DNA of 64,000 nt. Source: Methylobacterium iners (lineage in GTDB: Bacteria > Pseudomonadota > Alphaproteobacteria > Rhizobiales > Beijerinckiaceae). The notes under the pieces are model-generated. The model was not told the DNA's origin. It saw nothing but the letters and a program-made list of their open reading frames with translations, and did no database searches. Shown here in pieces: positions 7,778 to 16,839 of this stretch; the stretch's first letter is position 1; the number at the start of each line of letters is the position of its first letter. The stretch is taken from positions 1 through 64,000 of the forward strand of contig NZ_BPQP01000034.1 in assembly GCF_022179305.1 (NCBI RefSeq), written 5' to 3'. The translations under genes and the position numbers were made by a program.

Positions 7778-9925
7778 ATGATGAGCGAAGCGGTCACCGC
7801 CGGGACGTCAGGGGCCAAGAGCAACAATCCCTTCTCGGGGATGGCGATGCCGACGCGCGCCGACCTCGGCGCCTTCTCGAAGCGCACTGACCTGTTCTTC
7901 GCCTTCGCGGTCCTGGGCATCCTGGCGGTGCTCATCTTCCCGCTGCCGGCGATGCTGCTCGACCTGCTGCTGGCGGTCTCGATCATCCTCTCCGTCCTGA
8001 TCATGATGACGGGGTTGTTCATCGACAACCCGCTCGAATTCACCGTCTTCCCGACGCTGCTCCTCGTCGCGACGCTGCTGCGGCTGGCGCTCAACCTCGC
8101 CTCGACGCGCCTCATCCTGGGCCACGGCCACGAGGGCACGGCGGCGGCCGGCCACGTCATCGAGGCCTTCGGCAACTTCGTGATGGGCGGCAACTTCGTC
8201 ATCGGCATCATCGTGTTCGCGATCCTCATCATCGTGAATTTCGTCGTGATCACAAAGGGTTCGGGCCGCATCGCCGAGGTCGCGGCCCGCTTCACCCTCG
8301 ACGCCATGCCGGGCAAGCAGATGGCGATCGACGCCGACCTCTCGGCCGGCCTCATCGACGAGAAGACCGCCAAGGCGCGGCGCGGGGCGCTCGAGGAGGA
8401 GAGCTCCTTCTTCGGCGCGATGGACGGCGCCTCGAAATTCGTGCGCGGCGACGCGATCGCGGCGCTCTTGATCACCTTCATCAACGTCATCGGCGGCATC
8501 ATCATCGGCGTCGCCCAACAGGGCATGCCATTCGGCGCGGCGGCCAAGACCTACACCCTGCTCACCATCGGCGACGGCCTCGCGAGCCAGGTGCCGGCGC
8601 TAATCGTCTCGACGGCGGCCGGCATCCTCGTCTCAAAGGCGGGCGTGAAGGGCTCGGCCGACAAGGCGCTGGGCAAGCAGCTCGCGAACTATCCGAAGGC
8701 GCTCGGCATGTCGGCCGGCGTCATGGTGCTGATCGCGCTCCTGCCCGGCATGCCGATGCTGCCCTTCCTCGCGCTCGCCGCGGGCTCCGGCTACGCCGCC
8801 TGGAAGATCGCTCAGGTCGCCAAGGATGCCCCGCCCCTGGATGCCGAGGGCCTTCCCGTCGATCCGGCTGCCGCAGCGGCCCCGAAGGAGGAGACGGTCA
8901 CCGACCTCCTCAAGCTCGACGACCTCAAGCTCGAGATGGGCTACGCGCTTCTCGCGCTCGTCAACGGTCCAGACGGGCAGGACCGGCTCACCGACCAGAT
9001 CAAGGCTCTGCGCCGGCAGCTCGCGGCCGAGCTCGGCTTCGTGATGCCCTCCGTGCGCATTCTCGACAACGTCCAGCTCGACGCCAACGCCTACGTCGTG
9101 CGCGTGAAGGAGATCGAGGCCGGCACCGGCAGCATCTTCCCGGGCCAGTTCATGGCGATGGACCCAATGGGCGGGCAGGTGCAGCTACCCGGGCAGCACA
9201 TGCTGGAGCCGACCTTCGGCCTGCCCGCCACTTGGATCGACGCGTCGCTCAGGGACCAGGCGCAGCTCAAGGGCTACACGGTGGTCGACGCCTCCACCGT
9301 CGTCTCGACGCATCTTACCGAGATCATCAAGGCCCACGTCTCCGAGCTCCTGAACCATGTCGAGGTCCAGAAGCTTCTGCGGGAGCTGCCGAAGGACCAT
9401 TCCGACTTGGTCAAGGAAGTGGTGCCGAGCCAGATCGCCACTACCGGCATCCAACGGGTGCTGCAGTTCCTGCTCGCCGAGCGGGTCTCGATCCGCGACC
9501 TCGGCACGATCGTCGAGGGCATCGTCGAGGTGGCGGGCCACGTGAAGAACCCCCGCGACATCGTCGAGCACGTCCGCGCGCGCCTCGGCCGGCAGATCTG
9601 CGCGCAGTATCAGGGTCCCGACGGCATGCTGCCGATCATTACCCTCTCGCCGGCCTGGGAACAGGCCTTCCTCGACTCGATCGTCGGCGAGCGCGACGAG
9701 CGCTACCTCGCGATGCAGCCCTCAAAGCTTACCGAGTTCGTCAACACCGTGCGGGATCGCTTCGAGACGGCAGCCCGCATCGGAGAGATGCCGGTTCTCG
9801 TCACCTCGGCGCAAGCGCGTCCCTTCGTCCGCTCGATCATCGAGCGCTTCCGGCGGGAGACGCCTGTGATGAGTCAGGCGGAGATCCATCCGCGGGCGCG
9901 GCTGCGGACGGTGGGGTCGGTGTGA
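7778..9925 (+). CDS. flhA: Flagellar biosynthesis protein FlhA
   Basis: This 715-residue inner-membrane component of the flagellar type III export gate has about eight membrane helices in the first 340 residues. The FHIPEP signature appears around LLRLALNLASTRLILG, followed by a conserved cytoplasmic loop with GSGRIAEVAARFTLDAMPGKQMAIDADL. The cytoplasmic C-terminal domain (about 375-715) provides the docking platform for chaperone-substrate complexes. The ATG at 7778 has GGGAG just upstream; a second ATG follows immediately. The N-terminal 30 residues are slightly longer than usual. The gene stands alone, with fliI and fliJ about 4 kb downstream on the other strand. Confidence 0.97.
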   Translation: MMSEAVTAGTSGAKSNNPFSGMAMPTRADLGAFSKRTDLFFAFAVLGILAVLIFPLPAMLLDLLLAVSIILSVLIMMTGLFIDNPLEFTVFPTLLLVATLLRLALNLASTRLILGHGHEGTAAAGHVIEAFGNFVMGGNFVIGIIVFAILIIVNFVVITKGSGRIAEVAARFTLDAMPGKQMAIDADLSAGLIDEKTAKARRGALEEESSFFGAMDGASKFVRGDAIAALLITFINVIGGIIIGVAQQGMPFGAAAKTYTLLTIGDGLASQVPALIVSTAAGILVSKAGVKGSADKALGKQLANYPKALGMSAGVMVLIALLPGMPMLPFLALAAGSGYAAWKIAQVAKDAPPLDAEGLPVDPAAAAAPKEETVTDLLKLDDLKLEMGYALLALVNGPDGQDRLTDQIKALRRQLAAELGFVMPSVRILDNVQLDANAYVVRVKEIEAGTGSIFPGQFMAMDPMGGQVQLPGQHMLEPTFGLPATWIDASLRDQAQLKGYTVVDASTVVSTHLTEIIKAHVSELLNHVEVQKLLRELPKDHSDLVKEVVPSQIATTGIQRVLQFLLAERVSIRDLGTIVEGIVEVAGHVKNPRDIVEHVRARLGRQICAQYQGPDGMLPIITLSPAWEQAFLDSIVGERDERYLAMQPSKLTEFVNTVRDRFETAARIGEMPVLVTSAQARPFVRSIIERFRRETPVMSQAEIHPRARLRTVGSV

Positions 9926-10149
9926 GGGACATCCGGGCGGCGGGCTGCATCGTCGCTTAAGGGCCTCGCTCTTTCACGTCCTTCGTGCCCGACCCAAGCA
10001 AGGATAGTGGGCTATTGCGAAATTTAAGATCAGGTTTCACTAAATCTACAGCACTTGTTAACGATATATTTTGATACATCAGCACACCCATCATTAGCAA
10101 TCTAGCTCTAAGACGGAAGCGAAATCCGACGCTGCCGAGAGCATTAGTC

Positions 10150-11262
10150 ATGTTTTGTAGAAACCAGAGCGGTAGCGCAGCCGTCGTCTTCGGGCTTACG
10201 CTTCCGGTCCTCGCGGCCGGCTTGGCGGGTGCCGTGGAAGTCACACGGATGACAGCGTTCAAGCAGCGCCTCACCAGCGCGACCGAATTGTCCTGCCATC
10301 AGGGCGCTATTTTCGTCGGAAGCAAGCGAAAGAATAATGCCAATCTCACGACTGACTACACGGGTGATGTGCGCAGTATTACCCAGAAAAACCTGACGGA
10401 AAAAAGGCTTGAAAACATCACGATCAGCCCGAGCGTAGACGCGGTCAGGGTTTCTGTGACGACGTCTGGAAATCTTAGCTTTCTTCTCGGTGGCGTCCTA
10501 CCGAAGTCGAACCAATACTTCAGCGTCTCACAAAGTTGTCTGATCGCGCCTAACGTTCCAGATCCGTCGAGCACGTCGACACTGATCTTCTCTGAGTCGT
10601 TCGAGGAGAATCACACTGTCGGCCAAGGGAATTGGAACGTCATCGACACAGCAAATACTTGGTTCAACAGTTGGACTACGAGTGGTGCAGGCCTCGAAAT
10701 CAATGGTCAGGCTTCGCTTACCAGCGGCAAACTGCGGTTCGGGAATTTTTTTGCAGAATTGGATAGTGATTGCAAAAATGCAAGCTCGTCGCAAAAGGTC
10801 AGCTGCGCTAACACGACTAACTCATCAATTATCAGAAACATGACCCTCAAGGGGGGTAATCACGAAATTAGATACTGGTACAATTCTCGTAAGGATAAGT
10901 CCGGGATCGATTACAATAAGTACGGAAATGCGGAGACGTGCTCTGATCTGACTAAAGCAAAAGGCGCTGGTCGCGACGATTTTGAGCAGCGGGCCATCAA
11001 CGAGCTGGCCGTCGCTCAAGCCCAGAAGGATGGCTGGACCTTCAGGATCGAGCTCTACGTCGAAAAGAAGTCGGACGCCCTTTATCAGGTGGAGAACCTT
11101 ACGGACGTCTGCGTCTGGACGAAAGACTGGGTCGAGCGCAAGCTTACCTTCACCGTTCCCAGTGCGGGTGATTATCGCATCGTGTGGCGCGGCGCCGGAC
11201 GTCAGGATACCTACGGCGGCCTGCTGGATTACATCCGAATTTGTGAGGGTGTCTGTCCCTGA
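10150..11262 (+). CDS. TadG-like pilus assembly protein with beta-rich C-terminal domain
   Basis: The 370-residue protein begins with a short basic segment and a hydrophobic pseudopilin-type helix (GSAAVVFGLTLPVLAAGLAGAVEVTR), the TadE/TadG pattern including the glutamate after the helix. The rest is secreted. From about residue 145 it has the look of a carbohydrate-binding or lectin-like beta sandwich (IFSESFEENHTVGQGNW, many aromatic and Asn residues), ending with DYIRICEGVCP. Its GC content is clearly lower than that of its neighbours, with many AAT/AAG codons, suggesting transfer. It heads a three-gene set of pseudopilin-like proteins. No tad secretion ATPase or prepilin peptidase is nearby. 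Confidence 0.75.
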   Translation: MFCRNQSGSAAVVFGLTLPVLAAGLAGAVEVTRMTAFKQRLTSATELSCHQGAIFVGSKRKNNANLTTDYTGDVRSITQKNLTEKRLENITISPSVDAVRVSVTTSGNLSFLLGGVLPKSNQYFSVSQSCLIAPNVPDPSSTSTLIFSESFEENHTVGQGNWNVIDTANTWFNSWTTSGAGLEINGQASLTSGKLRFGNFFAELDSDCKNASSSQKVSCANTTNSSIIRNMTLKGGNHEIRYWYNSRKDKSGIDYNKYGNAETCSDLTKAKGAGRDDFEQRAINELAVAQAQKDGWTFRIELYVEKKSDALYQVENLTDVCVWTKDWVERKLTFTVPSAGDYRIVWRGAGRQDTYGGLLDYIRICEGVCP

Positions 11263-11314
11263 TCTGCAGTAATGGTGCGTGAGAGCGGGTTAATGAGGGC
11301 AGGGATTTCGAGGA

Positions 11315-11758
11315 ATGAGGACCATTCGCAACTTCATACATCGCACGAGCGGCGCGAGTGCAGTCGAGTTTGGGCTCCTTGCCGGACCGCTTGTCTTGAT
11401 AATCATGGGCATTCTACAATTCTACGCCATGCATGTCATGCAGAGCACGCTGAGCGATGCGCTCTACGCATCGGCAGCGACGCCTGAGCCGGCTCTTTTG
11501 CTTGGGCAAAGAAACGCCTATAGGGACATCGTCTGCGATAAGACCTTCTTTCCTGAAACTTGTAAGAACAGTTTGGTCTTGGAGATGAGACGCCTGCAAG
11601 ACGTTCCGACCGCTAGCACAGCGGTCACCGAGATGTTCCAGGTCGGATCCAGCAACGACGTCTTATCGTTACGTGCCACCGCATCAGTCGTGCAGTTCGT
11701 CCCTTTCATTCCCTTGCTGAAGGCGAAGGCCTCAGTCGTATTTAGGCGGCCGGCATGA
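11315..11758 (+). CDS. TadE-like pseudopilin
   Basis: The 147-residue protein has the TadE N-terminus: basic MRTIRNFIHR, then SGASAVEFGLLAGPLVLIIMGILQFYAMHVMQSTLSDAL. Glycine followed by AVEF at the start of the helix is the type IVb pilin-like processing region. Two cysteines in CDKTFFPETC may form a disulfide outside the cell. Its end overlaps the next gene by four bases (ATGA), so the two are coupled. It probably acts as a minor pilin or priming component for a Flp/Tad pilus encoded elsewhere. Confidence 0.85.
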   Translation: MRTIRNFIHRTSGASAVEFGLLAGPLVLIIMGILQFYAMHVMQSTLSDALYASAATPEPALLLGQRNAYRDIVCDKTFFPETCKNSLVLEMRRLQDVPTASTAVTEMFQVGSSNDVLSLRATASVVQFVPFIPLLKAKASVVFRRPA

Positions 11759-12375
11759 CGCACATCGTTGCTCCACCATCTTCGCGGACCGCAGTCAGGT
11801 CGTTCTTCCGGGAGGACAGAGGGACCGCGGCTGTCGAGTTCGGCCTGATCGCCACGGTGTTGGCCGCTATCCTAGGTGGCATCATCGACCTGAGCTTCAT
11901 GATCGGAGCCAATCGGGACGCGGAGCGCGCTTCGGCGCTCATCGTCAAGACTCTGGCCAGCTGTCCGCCGCGCACCACCGCAAATTCCGGGTTCACGCAC
12001 CAAGGCTCCGACTGCGTGACCCAAACAATGAGACTTTACACCGACGGGAACAACGGTCGGTTCAAGAACATTGTCTTGGGCCTTCCAAACGCCGACCTAA
12101 AACTCCTCTACTTCACCCGAGTCGGCACCGAGATCGAGACCTGCTTCGGTGTCGATTTCGTAGAGGATCTAGGGCCGAACGTGAAACCGACCGTGCTGTC
12201 GGTGACCCGCGATGACGACACGGGCGTGGTAGCCAGGATCGTGTCGAATTACACTCCACTGATGCCGAGTTTCATCATCGATCATGGCCTTTCGGCAGCG
12301 CTCAGCAGCTCACAGTATACCGTCGACGTTCAAGGCTCAGGTCCTGGGTCACGTTGCTCGAAATCGTCGAGTTGA
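11755..12375 (+). CDS. TadE/TadF-like pseudopilin
   Basis: This 206-residue protein has an N-terminal RGTAAVEFGLIATVLAAILGGIIDLSFMIGANRDAERAS helix of TadE/TadF type, followed by a secreted domain with four cysteines (SCPPRT, GSDCV, ETCFG, SRCSK), possibly two disulfides. It starts within the stop of the previous gene. The paired minor pilins TadE and TadF, plus a TadG-like protein, normally work together in Flp pilus biogenesis. The set is complete here but isolated from the secretion machinery. Confidence 0.82.
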   Translation: MTHIVAPPSSRTAVRSFFREDRGTAAVEFGLIATVLAAILGGIIDLSFMIGANRDAERASALIVKTLASCPPRTTANSGFTHQGSDCVTQTMRLYTDGNNGRFKNIVLGLPNADLKLLYFTRVGTEIETCFGVDFVEDLGPNVKPTVLSVTRDDDTGVVARIVSNYTPLMPSFIIDHGLSAALSSSQYTVDVQGSGPGSRCSKSSS

Positions 12376-12391
12376 TGGTCAGGCAAACCCT

Positions 12392-12424
12392 TCCGGTCCG
12401 CGTTTCGCGAAACGGTTGCCGGAC
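12392..12424. terminator. Candidate bidirectional hairpin between convergent genes
   Basis: A nested palindrome, with TCCGG/CCGGA outer arms and an inner CGTTTCGCGAAACG, lies between the end of the tadE/F-like gene and the end of the convergent UPF0104 gene. It lacks a clear T-run, so its terminator role is tentative. Confidence 0.4.
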
Positions 12425-12467
12425 TACCGCGCCGGAGGCGCGCTCGGCCCGGATAGGCAGGGGCAGG

Positions 12468-13475
12468 CTATGACGCCTTGCTGATAGGCGGCGCCGGCAC
12501 TGCCTCGACGGGCTTCGCATTACGCCGGAACGCCTTCGCCAAATTCGCCCGCTCGTACAACAGCACCGTCACGATCGACAGGGCGAACGGGATCAAAAGG
12601 TAGAGCAGCCGGAAAACGAGCAGAGCGGCCAGCACATCGACCTTCGGCACCTCCGGCATCGCGGTGAGGAAGATGATCTCGAACACGCCCAGCCCGCCCG
12701 GCGAGTGCGAGGCCAGCGCCGCGGAGAATGAAGCGAGGAAGACCGCCAGCACCACGACGAAACCCGGGTTGCCGGCCTCCGGCAGCGCGAAATAGATGAT
12801 GCCGGCCGCACCCAGCAGCTCCAGCGGCGCCGCGATGAGCTGACGGCCCATGATGTTGGGGCGCGGGTATTCGAGCTTGAAGGTGCGGATCGTCAGCGGC
12901 TTCAGGCGCAGCAGCGAGCCGATGACGTAGAGGCTGACGAAGGTCAGGAGCGCGAGGCCGACGACGCGCGCGGTAGTCGGGTTCGTCAGCGCGGCCGGCA
13001 GCTTGCCCTCGAGCCGGGTCAGCAGCTCCGGGTAGATCGTGAGCACGATCCCGCCCAGCAGCATCGTGCCGAGGCCGAAGGTGAAGGAGCAGAGCGCTAC
13101 CAGCACGGCCACTTGCGCCGCGCTCAGGCCTTTCGCCGAGTAGGCCCGGTAACGCACCAGGGCGCCCGAGAAGACCGAGGCGCCGATATTGTGCGACAGC
13201 GCGTAGGTGGTGAAGGAGCAGACCGAGACGAACAGCCAAGAGATGTGGCGCACGCCGAGATGCAGGAGCGCGATGCGGTCGTACCAGGCGAGCGCCGCGT
13301 AGGCGACGATTGTCGAGAGGAACGCCAGGCCGTAGCGGTGCGCCGGGATCGCCCTCAGGCTGTCCTCGACCTCCTTGAGGGAGATGCCCTGCAATTCGCG
13401 GTACAGGAGGTAGCCCGAGACCACGAGGGCCACGAGGCCGACGAGCGGCCAGGCAAAATCCTTAATCTTCTTCAT
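12468..13475 (-). CDS. UPF0104/YbhN-type membrane protein (LPG synthase TM-like)
   Basis: The 335-residue polytopic membrane protein has about eight hydrophobic helices and the conserved family segment SHNIGASVFSGALVRYRAYSAKGLS. It also has SHSPGGLGVFEIIFL near 255-270, which marks the lysylphosphatidylglycerol synthase transmembrane/UPF0104 family. The soluble aminoacyl-transferase half of MprF-type enzymes is absent, so lipid aminoacylation cannot be assumed. The family is sometimes involved in lipid flipping or export. The ATG at 13475 gives MKKIKDFAWPL; an upstream in-frame extension looks random. Confidence 0.8.
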   Translation of the reverse strand: MKKIKDFAWPLVGLVALVVSGYLLYRELQGISLKEVEDSLRAIPAHRYGLAFLSTIVAYAALAWYDRIALLHLGVRHISWLFVSVCSFTTYALSHNIGASVFSGALVRYRAYSAKGLSAAQVAVLVALCSFTFGLGTMLLGGIVLTIYPELLTRLEGKLPAALTNPTTARVVGLALLTFVSLYVIGSLLRLKPLTIRTFKLEYPRPNIMGRQLIAAPLELLGAAGIIYFALPEAGNPGFVVVLAVFLASFSAALASHSPGGLGVFEIIFLTAMPEVPKVDVLAALLVFRLLYLLIPFALSIVTVLLYERANLAKAFRRNAKPVEAVPAPPISKAS

Positions 13476-13629
13476 GGCAACCGGTCGCGTCCCTGGAGCG
13501 GGGCCTACCTGCACGACGGGGCCGTGCACCGCAAGCGAGACCGGTGAAGCCCCGGCCTGTCCGGGGCTGATGTCATGGGATCATGACGGTTTCGTGCCGG
13601 CAAGGGGCTCCGGCAGGCGCGACGTCTAC

Positions 13630-14037
13630 CTAAGCGCGGGCGCGCGAGAGGCCGATCGCGTCCACCGCCGCCTGGTCGCGGGCGGCTTCCACCGCGCGCT
13701 CGGCGCTGCGCTCGCGATCCTCGAGGATCTCGACCTTCTTCAGTTCCTCGAAGGCCTCGCCGAGCTCGGCCTTGGCCTCGGAGAGCTGCCCGTCGAGGGC
13801 GGCCGCCGACTGGCGCATGTTGTCCCGGCGCACGGCCGCGGCGCGGGCGTAGGTCGGGTAGGCGAAATGGGCGGGGTCGGAGATGCCCGCGCGGCTCTCC
13901 TCGTGGGCGACCTCGCGGTCGAGCTCGGAGGCCATCCGCTGGAAGTCGGCCATCATCATCTCGATCTGCGTCACGCGGCGACGCTTCTCGTCGACCTGGA
14001 AGCGGCGCAGCCGGATCAGCGTGTCACGCGATTTCAT
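13630..14037 (-). CDS. fliJ: Flagellar export chaperone-like protein FliJ
   Basis: The 135-residue, almost entirely alpha-helical protein (MKSRDTLIRLRRFQVDEKRRRVTQIE, then long charged heptads) has the pattern of alphaproteobacterial FliJ. FliJ forms a two-helix coiled coil resembling the F1 gamma subunit, sits on the FliI ATPase ring and contacts FlhA to drive export. Its start lies about 80 bp after the fliI stop on the same strand. The ATG at 14037 is preferred over one six codons upstream because family members start MKSRDTL. Confidence 0.88.
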   Translation of the reverse strand: MKSRDTLIRLRRFQVDEKRRRVTQIEMMMADFQRMASELDREVAHEESRAGISDPAHFAYPTYARAAAVRRDNMRQSAAALDGQLSEAKAELGEAFEELKKVEILEDRERSAERAVEAARDQAAVDAIGLSRARA

Positions 14038-14118
14038 CTTGAGGGTCCACTCCACGCAACGCTCGACACCCGGGCGCTGCGGCTTCGCCGGCCCCGGTTC
14101 GACGAGCCTTCCCGGCGC

Positions 14119-15477
14119 TTAGGCGGCGCCGACGATCTCGCCGAGTCGACGGTAACCCTCGCCGATCGAAGTTGCTTCTTCCTTACCCTGACCCAGAAAA
14201 GCCTCGATTTGCGGCATGAGCGCCACCGCCTCGTCGACCTCCGCCGAGGCGCCCGCGCGGTAGGCGCCGAGGCGGATCAGCTCCTCCATGTCGGCGTAAG
14301 TCGCGAGGATGCGGCGGGCGCGGCGAACGGTCGGAAGGTGCTGCGGGTCGCAAGCCTTCGGCATGGTGCGCGAGACCGAGCGCAGCACGTTGATCGCCGG
14401 ATAGCGTCCGCGCTCGGCGATGCCGCGCTCCATCACGATATGCCCGTCGAGGATGCCGCGCACCGCGTCGGCCACGGGTTCGTTGTGGTCGTCGCCCTCG
14501 ACGAGCACCGTGAACAGGCCCGAGATCGCCCCCTCCCCCGTTCCCGGCCCGGCGCGTTCGAGGAGGCGCGGCAGCTCGCTGAACACGGTGGGCGTGTAGC
14601 CCTTGGCGGTGGGCGGCTCGCCGGCGGCAAGGCCGATATCGCGCTGGGCCATGGCGAAGCGGGTGATCGAGTCGATCATGCAGAGCACCTGAGCGCCCTG
14701 GTCGCGAAAGTGCTCGGCGATGGCGAGCGTCACGTAGGCCGCGTTGCGCCGCATCAGGGCGGGTTCGTCCGAGGTCGCGACCACCACGACGGAGCGCTTG
14801 AGCCCGGCCTCGCCGAGGTCGTCCTGCAGGAACTCCTGGACCTCGCGGCCGCGCTCGCCGACGAGGCCGATCACGGCGACGTCGGCAGCCGTGTAGCGGG
14901 CAAGCATCGAGAGCAGCACCGACTTGCCGACGCCGGAGCCCGCGAAGATGCCCATGCGCTGGCCGGCGCACATCGTCAGGAACGTGTTAATGCAGCGGAC
15001 GCCGAGGTCCAGCGGCGGCCCGACGCGTCGGCGGGCATGAGCCGGCGGCGGGTCCGCCCGCAAGGGATAGATGGCCGGTCCGGCTGGGATCGGTCCGAGG
15101 CCGTCGATGGGGCGGCCGAGCGCGTCGACGGTGCGGCCGAGCCAGGCGGCCGACGGGCGGATCGCGCCCGCGGCCTCGTCGCGGACCGTGGCCGGGCAGC
15201 CGCGGCGGACGCCCTCCAGGGAGCCGAAGGGCATCGCGAGCGCCCGGTCGCCCTGGAAGCCGATGATCTCGCAGGGCACGATGCCGCCCGCGCCGGTGTC
15301 GACGGCGATGTCGAGGCGTCCGCCGAGCCGCATGGCCGCGACCGGCCCGGCAACCTCGATGAGCAGCCCCCGGATGGCGACGACCCGCCCGTAGGTCTCG
15401 AGGGTCTCGACGCCGTCGAGCGCCTGTCTTGCCGCCGCGAGGCGCGAAGCACCCCCGCCGCGATCCCGCTCCGACAT
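14119..15477 (-). CDS. fliI: Flagellum-specific ATPase FliI
   Basis: The 452-residue F1-beta-like ATPase of the flagellar export apparatus has P-loop [17 protein letters not shown], the [13 protein letters not shown] segment, Walker [18 protein letters not shown], and the [18 protein letters not shown] region typical of FliI. The start at 15477 has GAGAGG eight bases upstream; an in-frame ATG at 15528 has no such signal. The gene is divergent from ctrA, sharing a roughly 380 bp intergenic region, and is followed by fliJ in the usual order. Confidence 0.95.
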   Translation of the reverse strand: MSERDRGGGASRLAAARQALDGVETLETYGRVVAIRGLLIEVAGPVAAMRLGGRLDIAVDTGAGGIVPCEIIGFQGDRALAMPFGSLEGVRRGCPATVRDEAAGAIRPSAAWLGRTVDALGRPIDGLGPIPAGPAIYPLRADPPPAHARRRVGPPLDLGVRCINTFLTMCAGQRMGIFAGSGVGKSVLLSMLARYTAADVAVIGLVGERGREVQEFLQDDLGEAGLKRSVVVVATSDEPALMRRNAAYVTLAIAEHFRDQGAQVLCMIDSITRFAMAQRDIGLAAGEPPTAKGYTPTVFSELPRLLERAGPGTGEGAISGLFTVLVEGDDHNEPVADAVRGILDGHIVMERGIAERGRYPAINVLRSVSRTMPKACDPQHLPTVRRARRILATYADMEELIRLGAYRAGASAEVDEAVALMPQIEAFLGQGKEEATSIGEGYRRLGEIVGAA

Positions 15478-15599
15478 TCGGCCGCCTCTCAACCTTTCAT
15501 TTACCTCCCTCCTTAACACTGCCTCCATCGCGCCGACAGCGGGCCGCCGTCATGCGCCGCGTCCGTGGCACACGGGCGACGGTCCGAAGCGAAGCGTGA

Positions 15600-15760
15600 A
15601 GATAGAATCACTTAGGCAAGGTCTTGCTCAGATCGATTCAGCTTGAGCATGGATCGGATGAGAACAGATCAAAAACGAAGAGCCGGTTGCAGGATCAAAA
15701 TCTCTAAATCTCTGCTTGCCAGCGGGAATCAGGTTTTGTTAACGATTAACGAATAGCGTT
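15600..15760. promoter_or_regulatory. ctrA upstream region with GANTC sites and TTAAC half-sites
   Basis: This is part of the 383 bp gap between divergent fliI and ctrA, which holds no gene. It contains GAATC near 15606, GATTC near 15636 and GAATC near 15725, all CcrM-type GANTC methylation sites. A tandem TTAACGATTAACGA near 15738 carries CtrA-like TTAAC half-sites with shorter spacing than the N7 consensus. In Caulobacter the ctrA promoter is controlled by GANTC methylation and by CtrA itself. The sites are visible; regulation is inferred. Confidence 0.45.
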
Positions 15761-15860
15761 CTAAGTCGAAGACAAGGGAGCGTCCGCCGCGGGCCGGTGG
15801 CGGGCGATCAGCGGGGGCTTGCCCAAACGCTGCAACGGCCGGCTGGGCTGGGGACCGACG

Positions 15861-16562
15861 ATGCGGGTACTTCTGATCGAGGACGACAGCGCCACGGCGC
15901 AGAGCATCGAGTTGATGCTCAAGTCCGAGAGCTTCAACACCTACACCACCGATCTCGGTGAGGAAGGGATCGATCTCGGTAAGCTCTACGACTACGACAT
16001 CATCCTCCTCGACCTGAACCTGCCCGACATGTCGGGCTACGAGGTCCTGCGGAACCTCCGCGTCGCCAAGGTCAAGACACCGATCCTGATTCTGTCGGGC
16101 ATGGCCGGCATCGAGGACAAGGTGAAGGGTCTCGGCTTCGGGGCCGACGACTACCTGACCAAGCCCTTCCACAAGGACGAGCTCGTCGCCCGCATCCACG
16201 CCATCGTGCGCCGCTCGAAGGGCCACGCCCAGTCGGTCATCACCACGGGCGACCTCATCGTGAACCTCGACCAGAAGACGGTGGAAGTCTCCGGCTCGCG
16301 GGTGCACCTGACCGGCAAGGAGTACCAGATGCTGGAACTCCTCTCGCTCCGTAAGGGCACGACGCTGACGAAGGAGATGTTCCTCAACCACCTCTACGGC
16401 GGGATGGACGAGCCCGAGCTCAAGATCATCGACGTCTTCATCTGCAAGCTGCGCAAGAAGCTCGCCAATGCCAGCCAGGGCAAGAACTACATCGAGACGG
16501 TCTGGGGCCGCGGCTACGTCCTGCGCGAGCCGGTCGAAGGCGAAGAGCGGATCGCCGTCTGA
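15861..16562 (+). CDS. ctrA: Cell-cycle master response regulator CtrA
   Basis: This 233-residue OmpR-class response regulator has a receiver domain ([20 protein letters not shown]) with phospho-acceptor D51 in [12 protein letters not shown]. The C-terminal winged-helix domain contains [33 protein letters not shown]. The segment with [20 protein letters not shown] and [11 protein letters not shown] is characteristic of CtrA. It activates flagellar, chemotaxis and division genes and, in Caulobacter, blocks the replication origin. It is phosphorylated through CckA and ChpT, and chpT is also in this window. The ATG at 15861 fits the conserved N-terminus. Confidence 0.96.
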   Translation: MRVLLIEDDSATAQSIELMLKSESFNTYTTDLGEEGIDLGKLYDYDIILLDLNLPDMSGYEVLRNLRVAKVKTPILILSGMAGIEDKVKGLGFGADDYLTKPFHKDELVARIHAIVRRSKGHAQSVITTGDLIVNLDQKTVEVSGSRVHLTGKEYQMLELLSLRKGTTLTKEMFLNHLYGGMDEPELKIIDVFICKLRKKLANASQGKNYIETVWGRGYVLREPVEGEERIAV

Positions 16563-16588
16563 GCGCAGAAGGTTTCGGTTTTCGGAAC

Positions 16589-16612
16589 GGCCTCGCTTCG
16601 GCGGGGCCTTTT
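16589..16612 (+). terminator. Rho-independent terminator after ctrA
   Basis: GGCCTCGC and GCGGGGCC form an eight-pair stem (one G-T pair) around a TTCG loop, followed directly by TTTTCGTTT. It lies 27 bp after the ctrA stop. Confidence 0.85.
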
Positions 16613-16670
16613 CGTTTGCGGGCTTCCTGCGGACGCTGGGCTTCACCGGAGAGGCCTTGCTCCAACCGTT

Positions 16671-16781
16671 GTCATTCTGGGCTGCGAAGCAGAGCCCGGA
16701 ACCCAGAGTCGCTGACTTAGCAAGCTGGAGCACCACTCGTGGTTCTGGGTTCCGGGCTCGCCTACGGCGCCCCGGAATGAC
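16671..16781. repeat. Dispersed palindromic repeat family A, copy 1
   Basis: This 111-bp imperfect palindrome starts GTCATTCTGGGCTGCG and ends CGCCCCGGAATGAC, with inner arms around CCCGGAACCCAGA and TCTGGGTTCCGGG. The same element recurs at 46739, 47990, 50134 and 55684. It lies between the ctrA terminator and the end of the convergent cheR gene and has no coding content. Confidence 0.9.
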
Positions 16782-16839
16782 AAAGGGAGGGTGGCGCCCA
16801 GGTCCGCCCTCCCTCCGTAAGCAGGTCAGAAGCCCGCCC

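Noticed and set aside
13548-13568. AGCCCCGG/CCGGGGCT hairpin between fliJ and the UPF0104 gene as a terminator
   Set aside because: The stem is perfect, but the downstream minus-strand sequence has only two T residues, so evidence is too weak to annotate.
13474-15516. Long plus-strand open frame antisense to fliJ and fliI
   Set aside because: Its composition (Arg, His, Asp, Gly rich, no motifs) is that of an antisense shadow; fliI and fliJ on the minus strand are unmistakable.
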